NCBI GenBank assembly: GCA_947034885.2
Contig: OX344756.2
Span: 22,365,489-22,429,488 of the forward strand
DNA from: Thuidium tamariscinum
Lineage: Eukaryota > Streptophyta > Bryopsida > Hypnales > Thuidiaceae
Direction of reading: 5' to 3'
Length of the DNA stretch: 64,000 bases
Shown: positions 1-12,578 of the stretch, piece after piece
Numbering within the stretch: the stretch's first letter is position 1
Layout of the letters: every line of letters begins with the position of its first letter
Made by a program: the position numbers and the translations under genes
The notes under the pieces: generated by a model
The model's database searches: none
Seen by the model: only the letters and a program-made list of their open reading frames with translations
What the model was told of the DNA's origin: nothing

Positions 1-1440
1 GATCTGATTTCTTATTCATTACTTCCTAATTTCTTACTCACTAGTTTGGGACATGTGTTATAAACTTATTAGTCCCAACCTTGAGAAAGAAAAAAACATG
101 CCTTCCAAATTGTGGTTGGAAATTTGTTCCAGCCTTACTCAAAGTAAATGCAATCTATAGGTTGGAGATGGGGTGTTGATTAATTATAGGTGGTTCTACT
201 TTATACCATTAATAGAGCAAAAAAATGACCCAAGAAATATTTGATGTCCTTGGTCCTAAATTGAATTTGGAGTTTCCAAGTATACTTGTTCCAAAATTAA
301 ATTTGAAATGGTGTAAAAAACTAGCTCTCTACAACTTGATTGACAACAAGTGAAATTAGTTCAAACACCCAAAAGCAAAAGAATCTATAGATACCACTAC
401 ACAACAATTCAATCCATGCAAAGCAAATCAAACATAACTTCTCACCAATTGAAGGTGATGAATTCAATGTGCACTTGTACAACAACTACTATTAATAAAC
501 TCTCTTGTTAAAATTTTCTTGGAATTGAATTGCATGACATTGCCATAATTGAATACAAAAAAACATTATCCAACTTCATTGTACCAACATTGGTCAAAAA
601 ATGATCCAAATTATTAGCACTAGAAAAATTCTAGAAAAGGGAGAAAATGTGTAAATTTTGGAAGCTTGTTTCAACATACATTGTTTCATTGTTGATCTCC
701 ACTGTTTCATACCTAGTCAAATTTATTAGAAGCCACAACAACTATGCAGCCCCTTGAAAACATGAACAATTCATAGATTAATCTAACCATTTTTTGGAAA
801 TCCCAAATTTATTTTCAGATAAAGGGGGTACTATATTTTGATTCATGTGCAGTGAGAAGTTGATAGCTAGAAGTATTATCATTCAAAGCACTACATAAAA
901 CATATTAAAAAAAAAAGGTTGGAAATGAAATAAAGTAATCAAACTATACTAAAGACAACATTCATACCTTTATCATTTCTTCCAATATTAGTAGGTGTAT
1001 TTATGCTTGACAAAACAGCAATGTTTTGGTCAAATTTGACTATATATTGGTTTTCAAAGCAACCCCGTTTTCTAACGCTATTGATTTTGAGGAATCCCAT
1101 TCTAGGTATAGTTACTATCCACTAAGGAATGTCGTGTAAGAGTTAAGTGACGTAGAAGACCACATGGAGCTTGTTAATTGAAAATCACAAAACTACTAAG
1201 GTGAGTATACCAAAAAGTACCACAAATTGGTACTATGCCCACTTATTATTATTATTAGGTTGTTCAAGTTTTCATATAGTCTTGTTGGCAAGTGAAAGCA
1301 CATTCCAACGCATCAAAAAACGCAACATTTAGATAAAGTATGCAAAAGTTATTAAGAGTCAAAGTTTGTTCTTTTAAAGCACCATTTACAATTTGTGTAC
1401 ATAACTAATTTTGGAAATGTACACACACTGTAGATGGGTG
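1..1440. other. AT-rich spacer
   Basis: I see no gene, RNA or clear repeat here. The sequence is AT-rich with homopolymer runs and no open frame with protein-like composition. Confidence 0.6.
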
Positions 1441-2900
1441 TACTCACCTTAAATGTAGTCCCGGAGCTCATATACAAAAGGCAATATTTCTACCGTGACT
1501 CCCCTTACCGCGGAGGGAGTTGCTTTCTTCTCACAAATGCCTGCCACCGTCGTCCATCATGATATCTTGAGTTGCTGCGGCCCATACCGAGCATCCATTG
1601 AAGAAGGAGCTCTGGATCGACAACTCTAAAATGTTGCAGCAGCCAATTTACTGTGACTCTGATAATCAAGTTTCCAGCGTCCCAAACCAGAGCGCCCATT
1701 GATGATGCTCTTAGCATGAACTGATCGATTGCAAGTCGTGCCTGGCCCAGAACAAATTGGGAAAAATTGGGCTGCCGCCGCTGCGGGATCATGGACGCAT
1801 CGTGAGCTTGCAAGGCCTACACTTGTTGCATTTTGCCGAATTCGCCCCCAATCTCTCATCGATTTGCGTGCCATCGCTGACTGAATCACGTCAAAAGAGA
1901 AACGACGGACATCAATGCAGTTTAATCACTGTCATCTTTGCGGCTACCAATGGCAACTCATCACAACCCCAGTACCCCACTGTAGCCAACTCCCGAGTCC
2001 AGACTTTACAACGATTCATTCTCGAGGTCGGCTACTGAATTGATTGCATTGTTGCATTGTGAAATTACTACCGCCATCGTTTCTGAGCTCATAATTCTAT
2101 AGAGTCACTTGCTCTGTTTCATGCAATTTGCATCAATTGCGAGAGTTAAATTGACCACGAGACAAGCAGTTGTATATATTTTCTATTTTCGAAGCTCTTC
2201 GGCTGATAGCGTACCCTACATGCTGCTGCATTCATCATAACGGTGTCAATTAACGATGTGTGCGAGCATTTAGTAAAACCCTAAACCACAGGAAAGCAAG
2301 TCAAGCAACACCCGACATAAGACTCCTCAATTACAACTGTACAAATCCTCATTAACTGGTCGTTGTTACTTAGCAAGACTCTTGCAGAACTCACGTACGT
2401 GAGCGCAATGCGTGAAACCGTGAATTGCATTACAATTGAGGCTTTAATTTTAATTTGCAGAAATTGAGCAAGCGAACAGGAAGATGCTGTTGATCCTTTG
2501 ATTTTTGGGTGATCATGAATTCCGAGATTCTAAGAATGTATGCTGAGCCTGATAATTTTCGCATTGTGGGGCATCACAAAAAGTCACGGAATTTGCAGAG
2601 CCGTTGGGAACGACGGAAGCTTCACTTCGGTCTTGGGGTCAGCTGACTTCCAGGTGCCCTAGTAGCAAATTTCTCGCATCGATGACCCAAATTTGAGCAT
2701 GCGCAATTGCTGCTCTGCTGGTTCCAAACCAATAATGCATGCCGCAGTTCATTCCAAATTCAGAAGATGTTCGATTCTGATATGGGAAGAATATTCAAGT
2801 CCTAGTTTGGAGATGTGTTGCTTTAGCAGTTTTCTATAAGGAGGATAACGTGGAGGCTTGGAGGCTCGGACAGTCGGACAATCTGGCAGAAAACACACGC
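1441..2900. other. GC-richer island with a doubtful minus-strand exon
   Basis: Base composition rises relative to the AT-rich flanks. On the minus strand 1813-1505 is open for 102 codons and ends in a basic tail (FVRRKQLPPR). The composition is protein-like, but I recognise no domain, the first codon is not ATG, and no upstream partner exon is visible. It could be one exon of an unrecognised gene, a relic, or chance in a GC-richer stretch. The rest of the island (2.0-2.9 kb) has no usable frame. Confidence 0.2.
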
Positions 2901-2998
2901 AACGGCGCCTGTGTCAGGGTCACAAGACTCTTATAGGAACTGGCACTCTGGCACTCTGATAACTTGCATTTCTAGACAGTGTCACTGTTTGCACGGGT

Positions 2999-3281
2999 TT
3001 AAGGTAACTACACCTAAAATCATACACTTTCTAATTTCTAAAATCACACACTATAGATTTTTGCTTAAAATACATGAGAGTCTAAGATTGGTTTTAGGAA
3101 CACCTATTTTCAGCACTTTGAAAATTCATAGTTTATTCACATGGTGTCAAACAATTGTGTTTTGAGAGAATCAAGAATCCCCTTTAACTACCAACACAAC
3201 TCCACAAAAAAAAATTCTAATATAATAATGGGAACTATGTTGAATTGTTTATTTGCCTAATTATAGGTGTAGTTACCTTAA
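2999..3281. mobile_element. Short TTAA-flanked inverted-repeat element
   Basis: A 275-bp non-coding element (3003-3277) begins GGTAACTACACCTAAAAT and ends with its near reverse complement, ATTATAGGTGTAGTTACC. It is flanked on both sides by TTAA (2999-3002 and 3278-3281), the expected target duplication of TTAA-specific DNA transposons. Its terminus differs from the CCC(C)T ends of the other TTAA elements in this window, so it is a separate family. Internally AT-rich, no transposase: a MITE. Confidence 0.65.
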
Positions 3282-4984
3282 AACATATTAGAATTCATTT
3301 GATTCTTAGCTTGTTGGGTCACAATTTTGATGATTATAGATGGGTAATCAAAAGATTTGTATAAAATAGGAGGAGGTTCATAACCTATACTAGTTTATTT
3401 GTAATTTTGGAGACTTTGACTTCTTGAAATATTTTTTATAAATTTTTTCTTGAAAGTTAAATGGAATTGGCATCTGAGATAGGTAGTCTTTTTATTTTTT
3501 GGACCTTTATGGAATTAGTTATGAAATTTGAAATTGCAAAGCGTAGGCTCTGAAAGCATACAACATTTTATATATAATCATAAACCCTTGCCAAAAAATT
3601 GCTTGATTGTTTAATTGAAGGAGGGATTATTTCTTGTAATTTGGACATTATACAATGACAAATACACTTGTACATTAAATATATATATGTACACACATCT
3701 TTATGTTAAAAAAGAATACTTCTAGAATTTGGTCACTTCACAAACCTCCTACACTTCTACTTTAATGATCTTGATTTACATAGAAAATTCAACTTACTTT
3801 GTGTACAAGAATACAAAATTAATTAACCTACTTTTTGGATGATTGGTATACTTCTCATAACCTTCATACCCCATTCACATTTATTATTGCATCAATTATC
3901 TCTCTCTATATATATTATAAAAATAGCCCTAACATAGATATTTTATTGTGTACCATCCTCACTTATCACCAATAAATGTTGACATTTGATCCATGAATTG
4001 TGAAAAAAACTCATCCTATGGCTACAAGTACTTGCAAACTTATCTAGTAGCTGAAGCATAGTGAATATATTTTATGGAAACTATGGAGACAAGATACTAT
4101 AGTCTTACATATTTTGAATTCTTATTACAAAACTATATAGATTTTCTAGTTGATTTTTTAAAAAATTGAATTTTTAATACATATTAGAATACATATTTCA
4201 AAAAATTTGTTAAAATTAATAGACCAAGCTATTCCAAAAATGATAATTTATGACCTAATTACCAACTTTCATTATAACTATAATCCTCCAAATGTCAATT
4301 ATATGTTTGTGTCTTGTCCCATGTTTCATAGGCTATGTACAATGCAATATATATATTAATGATATACAAATATGTAAATACAACTATATGAATATGTGAG
4401 TTTAGATACATATACTAATATTAATATTGCCATAACTACAAATATATATTGTACATTATTTGATAGTTTTGTACCTTTGTTGAACCCTTGCATTTGTATG
4501 TACAAAAGAATTTTAAATATAAACACCCAAAACCATCTTTAAATCCATTCTTGACAAATAGACTTCAATTGAACTGTCTTTGAAATTGCCATTAAGCTAT
4601 TCCTTTTGAAATCTGGTCTCTACTAGGCCAATTGTAGTTACTGATTTGTATTTTATCTTGCACAAGAAAATTTTGTTTCATTTAGGTCCAAAAATGAACT
4701 TGTTCCCTTACTTAATTGTGATTGGTTGAATGATTTTTTTTTAGATTTTGGGTTTATAACAAAGCAATGCAACAATTTCAAAGGCCTTGGGAGTGTCCAC
4801 TTTGAAAATTTATAGTAATTACCTGTCTTATCCAAAAGAAATTATATTTTTTGAAAATTCATGATTTTCAGTTGCTAATATCACAAATATCCCTCCAACT
4901 ATATGAAATTGTTTACTTTGAAAGTTTTTTATTTACCTTACATTTGATGTTGTCAATCAAAAAATGACATGTGCTATAGGATAT
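3282..4984. other. AT-rich spacer
   Basis: Very AT-rich, with short TA microsatellite-like runs near 3.68, 3.91 and 4.35 kb. No gene or RNA that I can support. Confidence 0.55.
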
Positions 4985-5250
4985 ATAAAGTAGGGTGCTC
5001 TCAAAGCAATCTTAAACATAGAGGTACACTTTGCTTTATTCAATGTACAATTAATGTACATTTAAGGAGGTGGTTATGTTTAGTGACTATTGCATTTTAA
5101 CTTCAAAAATTGATAACTAATTCCACAGAGGTTCAAAAAATATGAAACAATTTGGATTACATGTCAATTCCATTTTTCTTCCTCTAAAAATTTACTGAAA
5201 CTCGTTTCAAGGACTTTAGTTTCCCCCAAATGCAATTACCTTTTAACATA
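4985..5250. repeat. Dispersed repeat, copy 1 (partner at 28.33 kb)
   Basis: About 200 bp here align in the same orientation with 28330-28530. Shared landmarks are an AATGTACATTTRAGGRGGTGG segment, then CTTCAAAAATTSATAACTAATT, AAAAAATATGAAAC and a pyrimidine-rich end before the tRNA or gene-proximal sequence. Both copies end just upstream of a genic island (the tRNA here, the LEA-like gene leader there). Non-coding. Confidence 0.55.
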
Positions 5251-5442
5251 TGTTTCAAATGTGGCTCCTGTCAAGTGTGACCTATTTTCCAACTCCAGTT
5301 TGGTTAGGCGTTCATTTGCTGACTCTTTATTAGGTTTTGCCTTCCCCAGAACATTTACGAAGTCCTGCCTACGCTAACTTAACAAGGGGCCATGAAACTT
5401 CATGAGAATGACTCTGCAAGTGTAGGGCTGCTTCACGAACAC

Positions 5443-5449
5443 TATATAA
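5443..5449 (+). promoter_or_regulatory. TATA-like element upstream of tRNA-Gln
   Basis: TATATAA lies about 50 bp before the first base of the tRNA. Plant nuclear tRNA genes often carry an upstream TATA-like element that helps place RNA polymerase III initiation. The spacing is at the long end of that range, so its role is an inference. Confidence 0.35.
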
Positions 5450-5496
5450 AGCGCAGGAAAGCCATCCACCACCATGACCTGAGGGGCTTGTAGCGA

Positions 5497-5568
5497 GGTC
5501 CCATAGTCCAGTGGTTACGACTTTGGACTTTGAATCCAAAAACCCGAGTTCGAATCTCGGTGGGACCT
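5497..5568 (+). tRNA. tRNA-Gln(UUG), nuclear, intronless
   Basis: The sequence folds as a full cloverleaf. The acceptor stem is GGTCCCA with TGGGACC and discriminator T. The D-arm is closed by GTC/GAC around AGTGGTTA. The anticodon stem is TTGGA/TCCAA with loop CTTTGAA, which places anticodon TTG (UUG) at 5530-5532. The T-arm is CCGAG-TTCGAAT-CTCGG. The internal polymerase III promoter is visible: an A-box (TAGTCCAGTGG) and a B-box (AGTTCGAATCT). No CCA is encoded, as expected for a eukaryotic nuclear gene, and there is no intron. The UUG anticodon reads CAA, and CAG by wobble. The start GGTCCCAT is typical of eukaryotic tRNA-Gln. All stems pair, so it looks functional. Confidence 0.95.
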
Positions 5569-5590
5569 CTTCTGTAAACGAATCCTCCTC

Positions 5591-5594
5591 TTTT
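5591..5594 (+). terminator. Oligo-T polymerase III stop
   Basis: The first TTTT after the tRNA, 22 bases past its end. This is the usual minimal RNA polymerase III termination signal in plants. Confidence 0.55.
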
Positions 5595-5599
5595 CCTGA

Positions 5600-7089
5600 T
5601 CCTGTATCAATTCGGTCGTTTTTGTTGTGGATTCCTTCGATTTAGGGTTTTGGTTTCGGCAGGGTTTCTGTTTCTGTATCCTGCTACTTGTTGTGGTGGA
5701 TTAGAACTATAGAAAGCTGCCAGATTGAAGTAACAAGAAGCTACAATGTGACTAAACTTATCAAAATTCTATCAAAATTTTAATTTTTGCTTCAACCAAA
5801 TGTGAATACTAGCGGTAAATATGATGTTCAGCACATTTCCAGCAACTAGGGGTGTTTGTGAGAAGCACATTTGGATTACCGACTCTTCAAGTAGGGGCAT
5901 GCATGCACTCTTTTTTGCATTCATAGTAGATGTTGCTTACTTGTAGTTGTTTTGTCTTGTACTTCATGTTTTTGCCAACTTGCCAAGCATATTTTGTATG
6001 AGGGGAGTCTTGTGGTATGAATAGGTATCCTATGCTTTTGACTTTGAAAATTCTGGTGTTGGAACTAGGTTGTTTTTTTCATTTTTGGAGAATAACCACA
6101 ATGGCGACATAAAATGTTATAGGGATGCTCCAAATTGCAACATTCATCTATTTCTTGGATGTATAGTATGGTTTTCATCCAAAATTAGGCGAATTCATCT
6201 ACTATTTTTCTTTATTTCAAAGTTGTTTGGCAATTTCATCCAAATTTTCTAGCATTTTTTTGGGTGTTTTTTAGCCAGAATATTTTTTCTGGTGCAAATT
6301 GGGACCAAAAAGCCAAAAAGAAAATCCTTGGTTGGAATACCAAATGACTTGGACGGAGTGTCTTTTGATGAGGTTAATAATGTAGCATCAAATTTTCATC
6401 ATTTTGACCACTAGAACAAGCTATCTAGGGCAAAAAAAGTGGAGGTTTTAGGTATTTTCCTTGAAGTGAATGAATGACTTTAGAATGAGACATAACATGG
6501 TGAGTCATGAGGAAGAAAGGGTGTCATTTCTAAATTGAGAATGAACCTTCATATAATCAGAAACAATTTCAACATTTGCATCTTGTTTAGCTGTATACAA
6601 TCAAGGGTAAGGAGGTGCAAATCCTATCCAATGCAATCTGAGTTTTTTCTTTTCCACTTAACACTTGCACTAACTCATCTTGTTTAGCCATATACAATCA
6701 AGGGTAGGTACAAATCCTATCCAATGTAACATGTGGTTTTTCCTTTCTACTTAATACTTGCACTAACTCATCTTTACTGACTCATCTCACTGACTAAGAT
6801 AAAAACATAATCCATGCATTGAAGCATTTAGCATAAGTTGAAATAAAATTCACTTAAACTTCTCCATTGGTTGTATTGCAAGAGGAGCTTATAATGAACA
6901 ATTAGTTGTGTAAATTTGAATATAAGGTAATGTCAAAATTCAAAAGCTAACCTCACTTACCTATTTGTAGCTACATATGTACAATTAACATAAATGCATC
7001 ATCGTCATATTGATTGTTGAAATGCAATGCTCCTCCAAAGCAAGACAAATAGCATTTGATAAAACTCAAATAGTAAGATTTCACCTTGT
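5600..7089. other. Spacer between the tRNA and the potassium transporter
   Basis: No gene seen. The last part (about 6.9-7.09 kb) should include the 3' UTR of the minus-strand transporter. A tandem duplication at 6.58-6.77 kb is listed separately. Confidence 0.5.
6579..6774. repeat. Tandem duplication, 97-bp period, two copies
   Basis: The unit begins CATCTTGTTTAG and contains ATACAATCAAGGGTA, CAAATCCTATCCAATG and CTTGCACTAACT. The two copies (starts 6579 and 6676) differ at scattered positions and by small indels, so the duplication is not very recent. Non-coding. Confidence 0.8.
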
Positions 7090-10000
7090 CTACACATAGT
7101 ACACCATGCCAACTTCAATGAGGCTGGTATGTGGGATGTGAAGTGCCATGGCTGGCTCACGGCAATTCCGTTGCAAGAAAGTGTAGACATAGTTGATGGC
7201 AAATCTCTTCAACCACGGGGAAGACTTTTTCACCTTCACATACGAGTGGCCCATCACGTATGCTACACCAGCTTCCTTGGCCTCCAGGATGTCGGTATGC
7301 TCCTTCCGCATTTCAGCGTCCATCTCATCCTCTAAGGGAACGTCAAATTGCACTTGCCTCTTGCGCGCTGCGTTGGGTGAATTCACTCCCTCTGAGGACT
7401 ACAAAATGGCAAAATGCTCAAGTTAACATGAGTTCACAAATCAGATCAAAACTTCTCAGCGCAAGATATCAGTGGATACTACCAGCATTCAATACCCACC
7501 TTGCTCTAATTTTCAAGAGGGCATTAAGAAGAGAATCTTATTGTGTCTACAGTAAACAAGATTTTGTCCTCCAGATGCTCTAAAACACAAATTAGTCTTT
7601 TTTAGGGACGGCTTACATGTTCTAAAGGGAAGAATTCCAGCCAAGAGGGAGGACTCACCTGAAGGCTATTGGAGCTCCGGGTGGGTTTCATTCTGGTGAT
7701 CCCCTCGCTGAAATTCTCTGAAAGGGAATTTAGAGAGCTACTCGAAGGAAAACTACCGCCTAGGGTTCCGAGGACCGTCATGCGACCATCCAGTGACATG
7801 TCACTGCTGGAGGGTACCCATGGAGCTGAGCCCTCGGTTTGAATAAACTCAGTGAGGTTGAATATGAGCTGGTTTTCAAACTCATTGTCATCGCTTCCGG
7901 TTACGTCCTTGTATCCGTACCTAACTACACATCTGCACAACCACCAGTAACTCAAACAGTGTCCATTGCCAAGAGATGGAAAAAACGAAAAAAAGTTGAT
8001 AAAAGTAGTGTCATAACATATTTGAAAGAAGCTGCAGCCCAACTACTATTTGATTCAAGGAAGAATCCAGGTACCCAAGATGCCTCAATTCTCTGACATC
8101 AGTCCTTCGTTGGCACAAATCCTTGAGTTCAACAATGAAAGCATATTGTAGCACAGCTAGCTACGGAGTATTATATATGCGAGTATATTTGCTGCCAAAG
8201 ACAATGCAACTATCATGAAAAGAGTGCGTGGTCAACACTACTCTAGAATGTGACAGAATCCAATGCACTCAAACCTCTTTAATCTTACCACCTAGGCCCC
8301 AAATTCTCCACTTTGACATAGTTTTAAATAGTTTGCTTGACAAGTGTGCCCGAGTCAATGAAGTGCGGTAAGTGCGCAAGATATTCTAGAATGTCATGTT
8401 TACAAAAGGCTATAATCGAGAAGTTTGTGTGAAGAATCATGGTTGAAATTGTAGAGTTGGTAGAAATGGGAGAGAAGAATTACCTGTACATACGGTATTC
8501 TCGAGGACCAACACGGCCAACAAGGTAACGCTCGTGAGGAGGAACGAAGGGAACAGGCACGGACTTCATGCAAACGAAGACCAGGACTTGATGAAAAGCG
8601 GGCAGATTTGTGACAAAATGGGAGAAGATGGCAGGGACGCCGGTGACGAGCTCCGTGTAGATCAAACCAATGCCAGGAACGCGAGCGATGCCGAGGCCTG
8701 GGCCGAGAGTGAGAAGCCATTTCATGGACACCTTGTTCTGAAGGTCGAACTCGTACTTCTTGGTGGTGCCGTAATGCCAGACGTACATGATGGACATGGT
8801 GATGCCGGCTAGGACAAGCGGCACCCAACCTCCTTGCCGGACCTTGAATAAGGCTGAAGACAAGTAGAGTGCCTCAATGGAACCGAAAAAGAGGAAGAAG
8901 ATGCACGCCACTAAGATGCTGCGTTGCCAGACCACCACTATGACGAGCGTTGTCAGAAACGTCGTCACTAGCATCACTGCTATCACTGCAACTCCTGCAG
9001 CGCGTACAACATCAAGCAACAGTTGGGACTTCGCTAAAGTTAAGCTCTCTAGCTACAATTGTTCATAGAAAGTGCAGACGACTTTGTGTACTTTTATTGA
9101 ATTTGGTGCGACAAGGCAGTTTTGATTCATTGCAAACTGTACCATAAGCGTTGCCGATTTCAATGGTGCTTTGGAATCCAACTGTGACGCTTAAACTGAG
9201 GACGAGCATGATCCAGTTGACTTCCGGGATGTAGATTTGGCCATGAATGGTGCGGGAAGTGTGCACCACCTTGACCCAAGGAAAACACCCAAGTGCTAGG
9301 CACTGTTTGATGATTGAAAACGTCGCCGAAATCACAGCTTGGCTGGCCACTATCGATGCCAACGTTGCTGTAATTGAAGGCAGAAAAATCAGGTAAACTC
9401 AAAGGTACCTAATTTAGACATGTAACTGAACGCAACACCCTAAAATTTCACATACTCACTCGGAGAACGTACACAACCTTTAATAGAAGAACTCTTGTCA
9501 GTTTTAGGTCATCATCAAGTGAAACTTTAAAATCTTATCACTATTGCATGTACAGTATTCTCCACATAGTGCGTTGGAATCCTCTTTTGATTGCTAGCAA
9601 AAGCATTTAACAGTCTGATCATTCTAATAATAGTACATGTGCTCAGAACTTAGAGATGTGCTTACCTCGATGCATCAAATCCCTCAATCAAAAGCATCAG
9701 GGAATGAAAGAGAGATAAACACACCTATGACGAAGACGGGCCAGAATACAGGCTCTGCGAAACAGCAAGCTCAATCGGTTAAGATCCCAATCCCAATCCC
9801 ATGTTGTCTCAAAATCAGAAAACAAATCACCAGTGGAGATGGACCTACTTGGAATGGAACGAAAGAAGCCATTTTCAACATTATGGAGGTTTTTGGAGAG
9901 ATACGCAGCTTGACCCATGTATCCAAGCAAGAGAGTAGGGTACACGACACCAGTGAAAGCCACCTGCACCATCACACGAGTTTCATAACTTTCAAAAAAC

Positions 10001-12578
10001 ATCTAATCTTGCACTTACGGAATATTCTCAAGGAGCTCCCTAAACACCCTTGCAATCAATAAACAATAAACCAGCCAATGGAATCCAGATTCCTCTGTAC
10101 ACAATCTTATGTTTGCTACAGTGGTGTGGCTCACATTGGAATTGTTAACTTCCTTTCATCCAGTCCTTGGTCAACAAGTTTGCAATCAGATTCTTTAACA
10201 GTGATTGCATGCCTGGCATAAATAAGAATACATTGCTTCAAAAGTGAGCTAGCTCTAAATATTTTACAGCTCCAAATATTATTGTGCAATAGTGAAAAGA
10301 GAGGAAATCTGGAAAGTGGAATCCAGATTTTTTCTGTATACTACTGTACACTAGAATGTTCTGATCCTGCTCCAAAACAACATTCGCAATAATCAACCAA
10401 TTTTCTAGCAGGAAGGTTGCAGCGTCACCTTTATAGAATTTGCAGAGAAATGACCCAAGTCGGCATACATAGCTTCTGACCCTGCAACCAAGCATACATA
10501 TCCTCAGAACCTTCAAGAAACAAACTAGGTTATCCAGAGTAAGAGAAAAATGATTTAGCCGTAGCTCCCTGTGACTATATGCACTATAGGCACGTATGAC
10601 ATGCCTTTCACTCAATGAAATAGAAATGCTCTGACTTTAATCTGGTTTTAATGCATAGGAATTGCGAAAATTAGGGTTTTAAGAAATGAGAGATTTAGCC
10701 AACCTGTGATGCACAGGAGCACCCCACCCAGAGAGATAAAGCCCTTCTTTCCTGACACCCTAAGAAACTTGTAAATGTAATACGGCGAGAGCGCACGCAC
10801 AATCCCAGGATTAATCGTAACCAGATTGTACACCCCAATTGTGCAATTACAAAACAGCCAGGCGATCACAACGGGTGCGAACAGGAAGGAGATGCGTCGC
10901 GTGCCGATATGCTGCAATGCGAAGAGGAGCACCAGAATGAAGCACGACACTAACACCACAATGTCTGCATTTCATCAGTCAAGTCATCCATTGATTAGTC
11001 ACTCTTAACTCCCGAAGATTGCGAACAATTAAAAACCCTTTACGTGACCATGGCGACTGAGAATTTACAATTACAACAAACCTGAGAGCATGCTGGTGGA
11101 GTAGATCACAAGGTCATCGTGGGTTTCTTTAATCCAAGTTCTGAGCAAGTGCGGTCAGCTTAATATACTCACTCTGGTGCAACTGAGGAGCCGCTACCGA
11201 AATGCCCGAAATCGCGGACAATACTGCAGCAAAGGAATCAACGGAAACAATTAGGTCGCATTTGCTCAGGGAATGAACTAAATTCGAACTGAAGAAGGGG
11301 AGACAACAGTTTACAAGAATGGAGTTTACAAGGATGGAGTTTACAGGAAGTTTGCAACCATGGTTTAGAAGAATGGAGATTACAAGAAGTTTACAACGAT
11401 ACTTTACAAGAATGGAGAAGTCTCTGGTTTGTACCTGAGATTGACGGGGTGAGCACGCCATCGCCGATCACCATGCAAGTCCCCAGCAACACGATGATCA
11501 ATAAGCCACCCCGAAGAAACTGGTACTTCTCCAGGAGTCTCCTCACTTGAGCTCCTCTTGGCGTGTCCGGTGGTTCCACCAGTTTGTACGTCGACACCTC
11601 CGTGTCCGCGCTTTGCTGGTTCAGAATCAAGCTCAGCTTAGCGTGTCGGCACAGCAACGAATACAACGCAAATGTGCCCCCTGCAACACATAAATTCTCA
11701 TAATCCATTAACGAAATTTAGAGGAAGCTCGAGAAATTTAGTGCAAAACCAGATCTAGGCGAACGGACCTTCTCCGTTGTCGGCGGCGTTGAGGACGATG
11801 AGCACGTACTTGACGACGGGAATCAACGTGAGCGTCCAGAAGATGAGCGACAGCACTCCGAAAATCTCGTCCTCGCCCAAATTTTCACGAAGTTCCCCAG
11901 AAAACGTGTTGCGGAAGACGAAGAGCGGGGACACGCTCAGATCGCCATACACCACGCCGAAGCTCTGGTACGCAAGCGCCAACAACGCCAGCCGATTTCC
12001 AGATCTCTGCAGGACTTGTGCAAAGTGAGCCCAACTAGCGGCGGATAATGAAGACGAAGAAGAAGTTGAAAGTAATCTTTTCAACTAGAGAAGCAAGAAA
12101 TTGTACATAGTATGCGCAAATTCGTAACACTGACAAGTTCCACAACGTAAAGTGCTCAGAGCTTGAATCAGTGACGAGTTCGTTTGAGTTTCCAGAGGGA
12201 CGCAGCAGTTTGCCAATCTCGTGAAATTTCTTTTTATTTTAAGATTTCAACATAATAACGATTGCCACTCGATACCCTCTCCACGAGTTTATAAGCACCA
12301 GTACATCAAAGAGTTCCCCAACTTGAAATGGACTACTGATTGATTTGATTGCCAAAATCCAAATATCCGGCCATGAACCAAGAAAATCAGCGCCGTCACT
12401 GGCGCTGTTTTTCCGGTCGAGTTCTGTATGGCCACACCTTCAAAGCCATAGCCATCAGAATTAAATGAAATCCAACCACAACACCGAGAACAGAAAGGTA
12501 CACATCGAAACTAACAAGAGCTTCAAGTTTCCAGAATAAATGATCCACCTGGGTGCTTGCTCCGGACTCCAGATCCAT
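7090..12578 (-). CDS. HAK/KUP/KT potassium transporter, 12 exons, complete
   Basis: Moves K+ (with H+ symport in several family members) across plasma membrane or tonoplast. Exons (minus): 12578-12516, 12084-11769, 11680-11435, 11223-11173, 10964-10704, 10481-10429, 9963-9849, 9754-9725, 9367-9143, 8994-8484, 7932-7659, 7398-7090. Every intron is GT-AG and all phases agree, giving about 817 residues, the normal family length. Landmarks: a plant-typical MDLE start; GVVYGDLS at about 64-71, the family signature near the first membrane helix; [16 protein letters not shown] at about 125-140; [23 protein letters not shown]; a string of hydrophobic helices to about residue 560; a cytosolic tail ending [11 protein letters not shown]. 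The end of exon 1 is uncertain: GTTAGT at 12515 or GTGGAT at 12548 both keep phase 0, changing the product by 11 residues. Exon 8 is only 30 bases. No breaks are seen and it looks functional. The subgroup (KUP/HAK cluster II-like) is an inference from the C-terminus. Confidence 0.95.

Noticed and set aside
8534-9147. Several plus-strand frames of 63-92 codons
   Set aside because: All are antisense to the large transporter exon 8994-8484 and its neighbour; charged, low-complexity translations without a domain.
9637-10062. 141-codon plus-strand frame
   Set aside because: It lies antisense to exons 7 and 8 of the potassium transporter, which are confirmed by splice phase and homology.
11048-11145. 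Possible extra transporter exon (minus strand, reading [14 protein letters not shown]) between exons 4 and 5
   Set aside because: It has splice-like borders, but its phase does not fit exon 4, and direct joining of 11173 to 10964 restores the family's normal length and sequence.
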